Positions 54,964 to 63,537 of a stretch of DNA of 64,000 nucleotides are shown here, in pieces. Numbering within the stretch: the stretch's first letter is position 1; each line of letters begins with the position of its first letter. Source of the stretch: Paenibacillus sp. FSL H7-0357 (GTDB lineage: Bacteria; Bacillota; Bacilli; Paenibacillales; Paenibacillaceae); the NCBI RefSeq assembly GCF_000758525.1, contig NZ_CP009241.1, positions 5,456,001-5,520,000 on the forward strand. The letters run 5' to 3'. Position numbers and translations under genes: made by a program. Below the pieces are notes generated by a model. It ran no database searches. It had not been told where the DNA came from and saw only the letters and a list, made by a program, of their open reading frames with translations.

Positions 54964-55899
54964 TCATTCGGCAAGCTTCGCTGCCAGCACATGGCTGGGC
55001 AGAACGGCGGAAGCTGCGATGCCGCATTGCTCCGGGGTATGAATATTGTTCAAAAAATGACTGACCACGCCGCTGAAGCCTCTCCGCTCCAGAATCGTAT
55101 CCCAGCTTCCGAAGCTTTGGTTGCGTGGCAGGGAACCCTTCTCGAATAACGTAACCTTCTCCATGTCCACCACTTCTACTGATCTGCCGTTTCCGTGCAG
55201 CTCCAGCTTCTCAAGGTCAGCTCCGGCATCCCTGACCATGCTGTACATTCCGCTCTCCCCGCTGGTCCAGGACAACATTCCGGAGGATTGAAGCAGCCTG
55301 CCTTCCCGATCGGACTTAAGACTGCTGTGAAGCAGCTCATAATCCCCGCCGCAGAGCCAGAGCAGCAGGTCCAGCATATGAATCAGATCATCATGCACAG
55401 TTTCACGGCTGCTGCCGGATTGCAGCTTCGCGCGGTGTTTGACCGCCTGACAATGGCTGATACCGCCGGCTTTAGTTAGCCAGGCCTTGGCTGCCATATA
55501 CATCGGGGCATACCGGCGGTTGAAGCCTACAGCCAGAAGCAGTCCTTTGTCATCGGCCAGCTCCGCCATCCGCCGGGATTGTTCCAGCTCATAAGACAGC
55601 GGCTTATCTACATACACTGATAATCCGTGCTCCAGACACTGGGTCACAATCTCATAATGAGTAGGCGTGGGACTGTGCACGAAGACCGCATCAAGATCCC
55701 AGGACAGCAGCTCATTTAGATCGGTGGTGCCTTTGGGCAAGCGGTACATACCGACCGCTCCCTGAACCGTAGCCGGAGAATGGCTTAGCACTCCAACTAC
55801 CTCGGCCTGGTCATGACGGGAGAGCAGCGGCAAATAGACTTTACGGGCGATATCCCCGATGCCGACCATCGCCACTCTTTTACGTGCAGTGTTATTCAT
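54964..55899 (-). CDS. Gfo/Idh/MocA family NAD(P)-dependent oxidoreductase
   Basis: This 311-residue oxidoreductase has an N-terminal Rossmann fold (VAMVGIGDIARKVYLPLL, GxGxxA), the DKPLS motif near residue 100 that marks the family (EKP-type), and a C-terminal beta-sheet substrate domain. The active-site region VHDDLIHMLDLLLW supplies the conserved Asp/His pair. It probably oxidises or reduces a sugar or inositol derivative; the substrate is unknown. ATG 55899 (MNNTARKR) follows GAGGGAG at good spacing; an ATG at 55923 overlaps that site. The small gene at 54616 follows it. Confidence 0.9.
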   Translation of the reverse strand: MNNTARKRVAMVGIGDIARKVYLPLLSRHDQAEVVGVLSHSPATVQGAVGMYRLPKGTTDLNELLSWDLDAVFVHSPTPTHYEIVTQCLEHGLSVYVDKPLSYELEQSRRMAELADDKGLLLAVGFNRRYAPMYMAAKAWLTKAGGISHCQAVKHRAKLQSGSSRETVHDDLIHMLDLLLWLCGGDYELLHSSLKSDREGRLLQSSGMLSWTSGESGMYSMVRDAGADLEKLELHGNGRSVEVVDMEKVTLFEKGSLPRNQSFGSWDTILERRGFSGVVSHFLNNIHTPEQCGIAASAVLPSHVLAAKLAE

Positions 55900-56034
55900 C
55901 GTAGCATCTCCCTCTTCTGTCATTCTTAGATGTATTATACAGTGACAAGCTCATTCGACAAATGATCTTTGCTTCATTAATTACTTTTTTTTCAGTATGA
56001 TGAGATGAATGAACGGAAGAAAGGGAATAGTAGA

Positions 56035-56643
56035 ATGAGAAAATGGCTGATGGCTTTGCTGTATGTTGCGGGTGTAATCCTTGTGTTTATCTATAGAAAT
56101 GAAATCCTGGGCTGGCTGCGGGAGGATCACAATCTCCTCCTGTCGATCGGCGCGGCCACATTGCTGGCCTTTTTTCCTGTCATACCCTATAAGGCTGTCA
56201 TCGCTTTATTCGGATATGCCTACGGAAGTGTAGCCGGCGCAGCCATCTGCTGGTTAGCGACCACTATAGCTGCCGCGGTAGTGTACGGCATCGTAAAATA
56301 TATATTTCAAGACAGGGCGGGTACATACTTAGCCTCTATACCACTGCTTGAGAAATTCTCGTCTGCCGTACAGCGGCGCCCCTTTGCTTCCATCGTGCTT
56401 GCCCGTCTGACTCCGGTAATTCCGCAAATGGCGGTGAACATCTACGCCGGTGTATCCGGACTGCACTTCTGGAGTTATCTCGCCGCTACCGGCCTAGGCA
56501 AAATCCCCGGCATATTGCTGTACGCCTTTCTTGGAGGACAGCTGTTCCTTCATCCGAAAAGCGCTGTTATAGCTATTCTGATCTATGTCGCCGTAATCGC
56601 ACTGGCCGTATGGTCCCTCCGGCCCCGCCGTTCCTTGGAATAA
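56035..56643 (+). CDS. TVP38/TMEM64 (VTT domain) family membrane protein
   Basis: This 202-residue integral membrane protein has about five to six hydrophobic segments and VTT/DedA-like motifs: FPVIPYKAVIALFGYAYGSVAGA (near 50) and LARLTPVIPQMAVNIYAGVSGL (near 125, the conserved R-x-x-P region). Members are linked to lipid transport or membrane homeostasis; the specific role is unknown. ATG 56035 (MRKWLMAL) is chosen over 56005 because AAAGGG lies upstream. It is a single-gene unit before msrAB. Confidence 0.88.
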   Translation: MRKWLMALLYVAGVILVFIYRNEILGWLREDHNLLLSIGAATLLAFFPVIPYKAVIALFGYAYGSVAGAAICWLATTIAAAVVYGIVKYIFQDRAGTYLASIPLLEKFSSAVQRRPFASIVLARLTPVIPQMAVNIYAGVSGLHFWSYLAATGLGKIPGILLYAFLGGQLFLHPKSAVIAILIYVAVIALAVWSLRPRRSLE

Positions 56644-56813
56644 AGAGTCAACTGAGCACACATGTAGCAGTGAGAGTCCCGGCAGCTATGAGGATGTTGC
56701 TTACAAGCATTCTGCCACACGAATGGCATCTGCTGGCAGAGTGATCTAATTTGCTTTATAATTAAATTGAATTGTGATCTATTTAATTGCATTCTATGAA
56801 TGGAGGGATATTT

Positions 56814-57800
56814 ATGAGTGATGTTCAGTCTAACCATATAGGCACCAAAACAGAAAAAGCGACTTTTGCGGGAGGCTGTTTCTGGTGCATGGTATCTCCT
56901 TTTGAGGAGCTGCCGGGTATTGTCGAGATCCTCTCCGGTTATACGGGCGGGCATACGGTCAATCCGACCTATGAAGAAGTGTGCTCAGAAACGACCGGGC
57001 ATGTTGAAGCGGTACAGATTACTTTTAACCCGGATATTTTCCCATACAGCAAGCTGCTGGAGCTGTTCTGGCAACAGATAGACCCTACAGATGCCGGAGG
57101 ACAATTCTATGACCGCGGAACTTCCTACGGCACGGCGATATTCACCCATTCGGAGGAGCAGCGCCAGCAGGCAGAAGCTTCCAAGGCTGCGCTACAGGCC
57201 AGCGGACGTTTCTCGGGGCCAATTGTAACTCCAATCCTGCCGGCTAAAACGTTTTACCCTGCCGAAGAGTACCACCAGGGTTATCATCACAAGAATCCCG
57301 GACATTACAAGCGTTACCGCAAGGGCTCCGGCCGGGATGCTTTTATCGAGAATCACTGGACACATCAGGAGGATAAGAACAGTCTGAAGGAACGTTTGAC
57401 GCCGCTGCAATACGAAGTGACGCAGAACAACGCTACGGAATCGCCTTTCCGCAACGAATTCTGGGATCATCATGGAGACGGTATATACGTAGATATCGTA
57501 TCCGGTGAGCCGCTTTTCAGTTCCCATGATAAATTCGATTCCGATTGCGGGTGGCCCAGCTTTACCCGGCCAATCCGCGACTATTCGGTCAAGGAGAAAA
57601 CCGATCTCAGCCACTTGATGATCCGCACGGAAGTGCGCAGCAAAACTGCCGATTCCCACCTTGGTCATGTGTTCAACGACGGTCCCGGTGAAAATGGCCT
57701 GCGGTACTGCATCAATTCGGCTGCCCTGCGTTTTGTGCCGAAAGAAGATCTGGAGAAGGAAGGCTATGGAGAGTACCGTGTGCTCTTCCAGCATGCCTGA
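56814..57800 (+). CDS. msrAB: Fused peptide methionine sulfoxide reductase MsrA-MsrB
   Basis: This 328-residue bifunctional enzyme reduces both epimers of methionine sulfoxide in oxidised proteins. The MsrA domain, about residues 15-165, has catalytic Cys in GGCFWC and the [11 protein letters not shown] region. The MsrB domain, about 185-320, has [16 protein letters not shown] and catalytic Cys in [11 protein letters not shown]. The CxxC pairs of zinc-binding MsrBs are absent, as in many Bacillota. No signal peptide is seen, so it is cytoplasmic. ATG 56814 follows GGAGGGATATTT; upstream in-frame codons are leader. Confidence 0.95.
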   Translation: MSDVQSNHIGTKTEKATFAGGCFWCMVSPFEELPGIVEILSGYTGGHTVNPTYEEVCSETTGHVEAVQITFNPDIFPYSKLLELFWQQIDPTDAGGQFYDRGTSYGTAIFTHSEEQRQQAEASKAALQASGRFSGPIVTPILPAKTFYPAEEYHQGYHHKNPGHYKRYRKGSGRDAFIENHWTHQEDKNSLKERLTPLQYEVTQNNATESPFRNEFWDHHGDGIYVDIVSGEPLFSSHDKFDSDCGWPSFTRPIRDYSVKEKTDLSHLMIRTEVRSKTADSHLGHVFNDGPGENGLRYCINSAALRFVPKEDLEKEGYGEYRVLFQHA

Positions 57801-57840
57801 TTCATAACGAACAGGAATTCTAAACATCTAACCCATACAA

Positions 57841-57876
57841 AAAAAAGAAACTCTGATTACAGAGTTTCTTTTTTTT
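57841..57876. terminator. Bidirectional terminator between msrAB and the gene at 57885
   Basis: AGAAACTCTG-ATTA-CAGAGTTTCT (57846-57869) is flanked by A-runs and T-runs, so it can end transcription from both sides. Confidence 0.92.
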
Positions 57877-57884
57877 GTATTTGC

Positions 57885-58499
57885 TTATGCAGGGTCAAGC
57901 TTCGTAATAAGTGGTGCAAAATTAATCACTGAGAATTTATTCGCACTGGTCGGATCACCACTGCCTACAGCAACCTTTTGTGTTGTTGAGAGGCTGCTGG
58001 TCCAAGGGGTGTAATTTGCCCCGGCTGTGTCCGTACGCAGCTGGGTTTGAGAGAAGCTGGCCTGGCTGTACGAGCTGGCGCCTTGATCCTCCACACCGTG
58101 TATCATTTTCACTTTGTTATACGTCCCCAGCGCCTTCGACGCATTGCCGACATCCTTGTGGTCGGTCCAAGGGAGCGCCGCACCATTCAGATACAAGGTG
58201 GCTTGACGCGTGGAATGATCATAAGTGAGCTTAAGGTCAACCGTCTGGCCTTTGGCAAGACTCGATACAACTTGGGAATCATAGTACGTGCTGGTTCCTC
58301 CGTAGGAGGCTCCAAGAAACACTTTGAACCCGAGGTAAGAGTAGGAAATCCCCGCTTCAATGGAGGCATCTCCGATGCCCAAGTACCAGTCGACGTAGCC
58401 GTTTACCGGATTAATCGTTGTCGGCAGAATAAGCTTTGTTGTTACCCCTGTGTAGCTGGCTGCATTGGTAATTGTTCTAACTGCTCCGTGTCTGTTCAT
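57885..58499 (-). CDS. Hypothetical beta-rich protein
   Basis: This 204-residue protein is rich in Ser, Thr, Gly and Tyr, with alternating hydrophobic residues suggesting a beta-sandwich (DWYLGIGDASIEAGISYSYLG, QATLYLNGAALPW). It has no signal peptide and no cysteines. The family is not recognised; a concanavalin/LamG-like fold is a guess from pattern alone. ATG 58499 follows GGGAG ten bases upstream. A good terminator ends it, supporting a real single-gene unit. Confidence 0.65.
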   Translation of the reverse strand: MNRHGAVRTITNAASYTGVTTKLILPTTINPVNGYVDWYLGIGDASIEAGISYSYLGFKVFLGASYGGTSTYYDSQVVSSLAKGQTVDLKLTYDHSTRQATLYLNGAALPWTDHKDVGNASKALGTYNKVKMIHGVEDQGASSYSQASFSQTQLRTDTAGANYTPWTSSLSTTQKVAVGSGDPTSANKFSVINFAPLITKLDPA

Positions 58500-58637
58500 T
58501 CTTATCCATCTCCCTATACATATTAGTTAGTAGAAGCTGGCGCGCCATCTTTGCTTCTCATCTATTAGGGAAATTTCAAAAGAGAATTACAACCAAGCTC
58601 CAAAAAAACTTATCATCCCATACAGGGTGCTCATTCT

Positions 58638-59780
58638 TTATCCTTTATTCTCCGGTTCACCGCCATCTTCCTCGGGGGCAGTTCTATTCTCCGGCGCAGG
58701 CTCTGTGCTGCTGCGGTTCAGATTCTCCCTGTTCTGCTCCCGGTTGATCTGGCCGATCCGCTCCATATGCGTCTTCTCACGCTCCTTGGATTTTCTCCGG
58801 TACCAGAGGACAATCGCTGTAACCACTCCGCCTATAAGGAGCACCGGAAGTGCCGCTGCAAGGAAAACAACCAGCCACTGGAACATAATGGACAAAGCGT
58901 TCAGGCTGCTCTTGAGTGCATCCGATGCCCGCTCTAACAGCGGACCCTGCTCTTTCTTCTGCGTAACGGCAAGACTTTCGTCCGTCTGATAGAGGCGGAG
59001 CTCCACGGTGGAGAAGGAGACATTTTGATCAATATAACGCATTCTGCCTTTAATCTGTTCGATTTCCTCCTGAATCGCTCCAAGCTGGTTAGCGAAAGCG
59101 ACCAGGTCGGCCGATTTGGTTGCTTTTTTCATAAACTCGATATACTGGTTCTCCATCAGCTGCTTAGCCTTAAGACGTGATTCCAGATCAACATATTCCT
59201 CTGAGACATCCTGCCCTGTAATGCTTTGCTGAATGTTCTCATTCTTGATCTTCTCCAGATTATCCAGAAAAGACGAGAATCCGGAAGCCGGCACCTTCAG
59301 AATAAAGGTCCCGCCCTTCTCGTATTCAGACATATTCTCCGAGAATTCAATAATATAGCCGCCGGCCAAAGTAATCATGTTACGTACATCACTTTGCGCT
59401 GAGGCATAGTCCTTTACCTCCATATTGAGGTTGGCCCGGTAGATCAGCTTCTTGTTCAGTCCGGCTGCAACATCGCTCCCGGTAAATCCGGAAGGTTGTT
59501 CAGCACCCTGTTCTGTACCAAGATTCTTGGCTGTACCGGTCTTGTTCGCATCGGTTTTCTGATCCTGTCCGCCTGCTGTTACTGTAGCAGACTCCGCCGA
59601 AGAATCCTTTGATTGAACCGAAGCAGCCGCAGGTACTGAATCTGCCGCCCCTCCCTCAGAGAAGGTGTTCGCACTGAGTTGATCAGCAGCCGAGTTGCTG
59701 TCGTCGCCTGAACCGCAGCCTGCCAGCACAACTGTTAGAACCAATAAAGATAAAAAGTAATGCAGACCCCATTTTCGCAT
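58638..59780 (-). CDS. DUF4349-domain lipoprotein
   Basis: This 380-residue membrane-anchored lipoprotein has a signal ending VLAGC and a Ser/Ala/Glu-rich linker to about residue 110. A DUF4349 domain (RANLNMEVKDYASAQSDVRNM, GGYIIEFSENMSEYEKGG) contains a coiled coil (LKAKQLMENQYIEFMKKATK, LGAIQEEIEQIKGRMRYIDQ). A C-terminal transmembrane helix (FLAAALPVLLIGGVVTAIVLW) and a charged cytoplasmic tail follow. The role is unknown; the form suggests a two-sided envelope anchor. ATG 59780 follows GGAGG seven bases upstream; the ATG at 59786 overlaps that site. Confidence 0.9.
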   Translation of the reverse strand: MRKWGLHYFLSLLVLTVVLAGCGSGDDSNSAADQLSANTFSEGGAADSVPAAASVQSKDSSAESATVTAGGQDQKTDANKTGTAKNLGTEQGAEQPSGFTGSDVAAGLNKKLIYRANLNMEVKDYASAQSDVRNMITLAGGYIIEFSENMSEYEKGGTFILKVPASGFSSFLDNLEKIKNENIQQSITGQDVSEEYVDLESRLKAKQLMENQYIEFMKKATKSADLVAFANQLGAIQEEIEQIKGRMRYIDQNVSFSTVELRLYQTDESLAVTQKKEQGPLLERASDALKSSLNALSIMFQWLVVFLAAALPVLLIGGVVTAIVLWYRRKSKEREKTHMERIGQINREQNRENLNRSSTEPAPENRTAPEEDGGEPENKG

Positions 59781-60187
59781 TCTCATTCCTCCAAAAGTGT
59801 AGTGGAATTTCAGCTTCTTCTATATAAACTACCCCGGCGAAAGGCCCTTTGATCTCTGAGTCTCTTCCGCGTTATTTATTTTGACGTTCCAAAAGCTGGA
59901 AGGTTGCAGGAGATTAGAGAATTCCGGACCTTTTTTGATGTTTATTCCCAAAAATAACACCGTTTACATCGCAAACAGGATCATTCGAATGCTGAATGAT
60001 CCTGTTTGCGAAATGAGGCTTTATTTGCTACAATAATCGTGTCTGAAAAGACACGAAACACCAAAAACCCTCTATTCACAAGGAATAAGGGCAGGGTTCT
60101 GTTCGGACAAGCTCCACCTTGCTGAACAGGACAAATCACAACGTTCTAATCATGTTGCCAATCCACTATAAGGGGAGGTGAACCCTC
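59781..60187. other. Long intergenic region with structured leader of the DUF1540 gene
   Basis: This 407-bp region separates the divergent DUF4349 and DUF1540 genes. It holds a perfect 16-bp inverted repeat at 59971-60009 and a promoter candidate, TTGCGA (60006-60011) and TACAAT (60029-60034), spaced 17 bp. A leader of about 150 nt follows with several possible hairpins: GTGTCTGAAAAGACAC at 60040-60055, AACCCT/AGGGTT at about 60065-60098, and GTTCGGACAAG/CTTGCTGAAC at about 60103-60130. No known riboswitch class was recognised. Confidence 0.6.
59971..60009. repeat. Perfect 16-bp inverted repeat overlapping a promoter
   Basis: GCAAACAGGATCATTC (59971-59986) and GAATGATCCTGTTTGC (59994-60009) are exact complements around a 7-base loop. 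Its right arm overlaps the candidate -35 of the DUF1540 gene. No T-run follows, so an operator is more likely than a terminator. Confidence 0.85.
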
Positions 60188-60340
60188 ATGGCAAAAGACG
60201 TATTGTGCGCAGTGAACTCTTGCACCTATTGGGCAGAAGAGAACAAATGCAACGCTGAGTCCATTTTTGTTGCTTATCACAGCTCCAAAGAGCCTACACA
60301 GTCTGAAGAAACAGACTGCAAAACTTTCGAAAGTAAATAA
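60188..60340 (+). CDS. DUF1540 small cysteine protein
   Basis: This 50-residue protein has four cysteines at positions 7, 12, 21 and 44 in the DUF1540 pattern (LCAVNSCTYWAEENKCNA, then TDCKTFESK). ATG 60188 follows GGGGAGGTG at good spacing, and a terminator follows within 15 bp of the stop, so it is a complete single-gene unit. The family is common in spore-forming Bacillota. The cysteines suggest metal binding, but the function is unknown. The long structured leader and inverted repeat upstream imply regulated expression. Confidence 0.9.
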   Translation: MAKDVLCAVNSCTYWAEENKCNAESIFVAYHSSKEPTQSEETDCKTFESK

Positions 60341-60350
60341 GGGTAGACTT

Positions 60351-60380
60351 AGAAGGGACCCTCCACGGTTCCTTCTTTTC
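60351..60380 (+). terminator. Rho-independent terminator after the DUF1540 gene
   Basis: AGAAGGGACC-CTCCAC-GGTTCCTTCT is followed by TTTCTG. Confidence 0.85.
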
Positions 60381-60443
60381 TGTTTCCCATTCTATCAAGA
60401 ATGAGAATTATTATCAAGTGTTTATGCTAAAAAAGATCGCCGC

Positions 60444-60484
60444 AAAAAACCAATCCGGGGTGGAATACCCCGGATTGGTTTTTA
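60444..60484. terminator. Bidirectional terminator after metE
   Basis: AACCAATCCGGGGT-GGAAT-ACCCCGGATTGGTT (60448-60480) is a perfect 14-bp stem with A and T runs on either side. On the minus strand it ends metE. Confidence 0.9.
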
Positions 60485-60576
60485 CAGTATATATGCCGAC
60501 CCTAGCTGGACTTCCTCGGGATATTCAGCCCCCCTACGGATCACTGGGAAAATGTGCACCCGGTATAATGGACGTA

Positions 60577-62877
60577 TCAGCGGCTGACCGCTCCGCTCTT
60601 CTCTCTGACAATCACGGCAGCCTGCACCATGTTGCGCAGCGCCGCTCCGGTTTCTTCCCAGCCCCGTGTCTTCAGGCCGCAGTCCGGATTAATCCAGAAC
60701 TGTCCGGCATCAAGCACACGCAGCGCCCGCTCAATAGCCTGTGTCATTTCCTCTACCTTCGGTACACGCGGACTATGAATATCATACACACCAAGACCGA
60801 TTCCCTTGTCATACTCCTGTTCTTCAAAGCTGACGATCAGCTCCCCATGGCTGCGCGAGGTCTCGATGGAGATTACATCGGCATCCATCGCCGAGATCGA
60901 TCCGATCATGTCATTGAACTCACTGTAGCACATATGCGTATGGATCTGCGTGGTCGCCTTCACAGAGTTGGTAGCGATACGGAAAGATCTTACCGCCCAG
61001 TTCAAATAATGCTCATGATCTTCAGCCTTTAACGGCAGGCCTTCACGGATCGCCGGTTCATCCACCTGAATCATCTCGATTCCCGCTTCCTCAAGCGCCT
61101 GAACCTCATACCGCAGGGCAAGGGCGATCTGGTTAGCCACCTCTTCACGGCTGAGATCATCACGGACAAACGACCAGTTCAGAATGGTCACCGGACCGGT
61201 CAGCATCCCTTTTACCGGAAGACTGGTGAGCGACTGGGCGTACAGACTTTCCTTCACGGTCATAGGGCCGGTAAACGCAACATCGGCATAAATGACCGGC
61301 GGCTTCACACAACGTGAACCGTAGGATTGGACCCAGCCCCCTTTAGTAAAGAGGTACCCTGCCAGCTTCTCGCCGAAGAATTCAACCATATCCGTCCGCT
61401 CAAATTCACCGTGCACGAGCACATCCAGCCCGAGCTCCTCTTGAAAAGTAATCGCATCTGCAATTTGCTGGCGGATAAATCCGTCATAGCGCTCCTGATT
61501 CCAGACACCCTTGCGCCATTTGAGCCGGGCCTGGCGCACTTCAGGCGTCTGCGGGAAGCTGCCGATCGTCGTTGTCGGCAGCAGCGGCAGCTGCCACTTC
61601 TGCTGCTGCACCTTCACGCGTTCCGCGAAAGGCAAGCTGCGGCTGTCCGGCAGCTTATCCAGGCTGCTCACCTGCTCAGCCACATCCTGGCGCCCGCGTT
61701 CCGGCAGGGCGCGGAACACTTTCAGCGCCTCGCGGCTCTCAGCGAGCGCTGCGGCATAGACCTGCCCATCCTCGCCCGCCGCTGCTGCAATCAGACTCAG
61801 CTCCGCCAGCTTCTCATCGGCGAAGGCCAACGCCTGCCGTACCGCAGGCTTTAACTTGTCCTCGCCTTGAACAGTTACCGGCACATGCAGCAGACTGGAG
61901 GATGGCTGGAGGATCAGCCGTTCGTCCGGCACATGGGACTTCAGCGCACGGACCAGCTCAAGCTTGGCATCCAGATCGGAGCGCCAAATATTGCGCCCGT
62001 CGATAATGCCCGCTCCCAGCCATTTGTCCTCTGGCCAGCCCAGACGCCGGATCGAGGCCAGATTAGCCCCGCCGTCATGGACAAAGTCCAGTCCGATACC
62101 CTGCACAGGCAACTCCAGCAGCGCTTCCAGCGGCTCTGCGGCTTCAAAGTAAGTCTGCAGCAAGACATGAAGTCCGGGCACTGCTGCAGCGATCTCTCTG
62201 TAGATAGTTCCCAGCAGTTCAACTTCTTCCGCGGTTAAGCCGGTTACGATAGCCGGTTCGTCGATCTGTACCCAAGCCACGCCTTCCTGCTGCAGCTCCT
62301 GCAGCAGCTGCACATACACCGGCAGGAAACGGGCAGCAACCTCTGCAATTTGATCGGCAGCGAACCCCTTGGAGAGCTTCAGGAAGGTATAGAGTCCGAC
62401 TATAACCGGCTTGCCTTCAATACCCGCCTGCTCTTTGGCGAAACGGTAGGCAGCGAGCGGTTTGTTCTCAATCAGGCGGGGAGTCTGCCCGCCGATTTCC
62501 GGCACGATATAATGGTAATTCGTATTGAACCATTTGGTCATCTCGCAGGCAGGGGCGGCCGAATTGCCGCGCGCCATGGCGAAGTACAGATCGAGCGGAA
62601 TGTCTCCGCCATCGTAGGCATATCGCGGAGGAACAATGCCAAACATAGCAGCGGTATCCAGCACATGGTCATAAAAGGTGAAATCATTGACAGGAATCAG
62701 TGCGATCCCGGCCTGCTGCTGTGTCTTGAGGTGCTGAAGCTGAATCCCGGCCATTTCCGCGCGGAAGGCTTCTTCATTGATTTTGCCGCTCCAGTAAGCC
62801 TCCAGCGTCTTTTTCCACTCCCGGTTCTTTCCGATTCTCGGATAACCGAGGCTGCTCGTCTTGATGTTGTTTGTCAT
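60577..62877 (-). CDS. metE: Cobalamin-independent methionine synthase
   Basis: This 766-residue enzyme transfers a methyl group from 5-methyltetrahydropteroyl-triglutamate to homocysteine. The zinc ligands are visible in THMCYSEFND (His and Cys, near 645) and NPDCGLKTR (Cys, near 730). The N-terminal domain begins SSLGYPRIGKNREWKK. Length fits the family. ATG 62877 follows AAGGGAG eight bases upstream; a GTG at 62886 lies too close to that site. A cobalamin riboswitch upstream should shut the gene off when B12 is present, implying that the organism also has B12-dependent MetH elsewhere. Confidence 0.97.
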   Translation of the reverse strand: MTNNIKTSSLGYPRIGKNREWKKTLEAYWSGKINEEAFRAEMAGIQLQHLKTQQQAGIALIPVNDFTFYDHVLDTAAMFGIVPPRYAYDGGDIPLDLYFAMARGNSAAPACEMTKWFNTNYHYIVPEIGGQTPRLIENKPLAAYRFAKEQAGIEGKPVIVGLYTFLKLSKGFAADQIAEVAARFLPVYVQLLQELQQEGVAWVQIDEPAIVTGLTAEEVELLGTIYREIAAAVPGLHVLLQTYFEAAEPLEALLELPVQGIGLDFVHDGGANLASIRRLGWPEDKWLGAGIIDGRNIWRSDLDAKLELVRALKSHVPDERLILQPSSSLLHVPVTVQGEDKLKPAVRQALAFADEKLAELSLIAAAAGEDGQVYAAALAESREALKVFRALPERGRQDVAEQVSSLDKLPDSRSLPFAERVKVQQQKWQLPLLPTTTIGSFPQTPEVRQARLKWRKGVWNQERYDGFIRQQIADAITFQEELGLDVLVHGEFERTDMVEFFGEKLAGYLFTKGGWVQSYGSRCVKPPVIYADVAFTGPMTVKESLYAQSLTSLPVKGMLTGPVTILNWSFVRDDLSREEVANQIALALRYEVQALEEAGIEMIQVDEPAIREGLPLKAEDHEHYLNWAVRSFRIATNSVKATTQIHTHMCYSEFNDMIGSISAMDADVISIETSRSHGELIVSFEEQEYDKGIGLGVYDIHSPRVPKVEEMTQAIERALRVLDAGQFWINPDCGLKTRGWEETGAALRNMVQAAVIVREKSGAVSR

Positions 62878-62944
62878 TACAGTCACTCCCTTGTCTATAG
62901 TAAATGCCTTAAGCTTTAGTTAATGATCTCAGTCGGTATCGATA

Positions 62945-62986
62945 ATAAAGAGCGTCTTCCCCTAACCAGTCCGCAGGGAAAGACGC
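62945..62986 (-). terminator. Terminator of the metE leader
   Basis: On the minus strand GCGTCTTTCCCT pairs with AGGGGAAGACGC, allowing a one-base bulge, followed by TCTTTATTATC. It lies between the cobalamin aptamer and metE and is the likely expression platform. Confidence 0.7.
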
Positions 62987-63047
62987 CCATGGGCTGCCAA
63001 TGGGTAACGTCTTAACACCTCCCTATCTTCCGTAGGTACTGCAGTGC

Positions 63048-63246
63048 TGTTGAGACAGGCAGGTCTCCTGGCTAGCGGCGTCGGCATCCATCAGCAAGTC
63101 TTCCCGGCGAAGTAGAGATGGCCAGTGACATGGGCTGCTATGAACTCTTCCGTTACAGTGGCGGGACCGCATCGGCTTGTCACCGAATTTCCCTATTAAG
63201 CCTCCGGGCCTTTCTGATACTCCGGCTGGCGCCTGTCTCCGATATT
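63048..63246 (-). promoter_or_regulatory. Cobalamin (B12) riboswitch upstream of metE
   Basis: On the minus strand conserved blocks appear in order: AATAGGGAAATTCGGTG, AGCCGATGCGGTCCCGCCAC with the B12 box GCCACTG at 63156-63162, and the 3-prime block AGCCAGGAGACCTGCCTGT. These match the adenosylcobalamin aptamer class. Position before metE is the classical arrangement for B12 repression of the B12-independent enzyme. Confidence 0.95.
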
Positions 63247-63444
63247 TGCAAATTGTATTCATCCCGTAATCTGATGCCATCATACTGAATCCGATACCTT
63301 ATCCGCAACAGATTTATGGGTATTCCCGTTATACACATTCCCTATAGCTGGCGCCGTGCAGGCTCATTTTGCGGCGATTCTGCCGCACATTCCCTCACAG
63401 CCTCTCTTCAAGAAGCAGCTTCGGCAGAACGTTTGGTATACAGC
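63247..63444. other. Intergenic stretch between the riboswitch and the uppP terminator
   Basis: About 200 bp that must hold the metE transcription start; TACAAT on the minus strand near 63255-63260 is the best -10 candidate, without a good -35. No coding frame was supported. Confidence 0.4.
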
Positions 63445-63492
63445 AAAAAGAACCGGCTGCACCGTCCTTAGCAAGGAGGTACTCCCGGTTCC
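63445..63492 (-). terminator. Rho-independent terminator after uppP
   Basis: On the minus strand GGAACCGG...CCGGTTC with an inner imperfect stem is followed by TTTTTG. Confidence 0.8.
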
Positions 63493-63537
63493 TTTTCGAT
63501 AAATGATAGCAGTTAACGGACTGTTTCAGCCTATCTT

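Noticed and set aside
57192..57827. 211-codon minus-strand frame opposite msrAB
   Set aside because: It is a shadow of the MsrA-MsrB coding sequence.
59971..60009. Terminator for the DUF4349 or DUF1540 transcript
   Set aside because: It lies upstream of both divergent genes and lacks a T-run, so an operator role is more likely.
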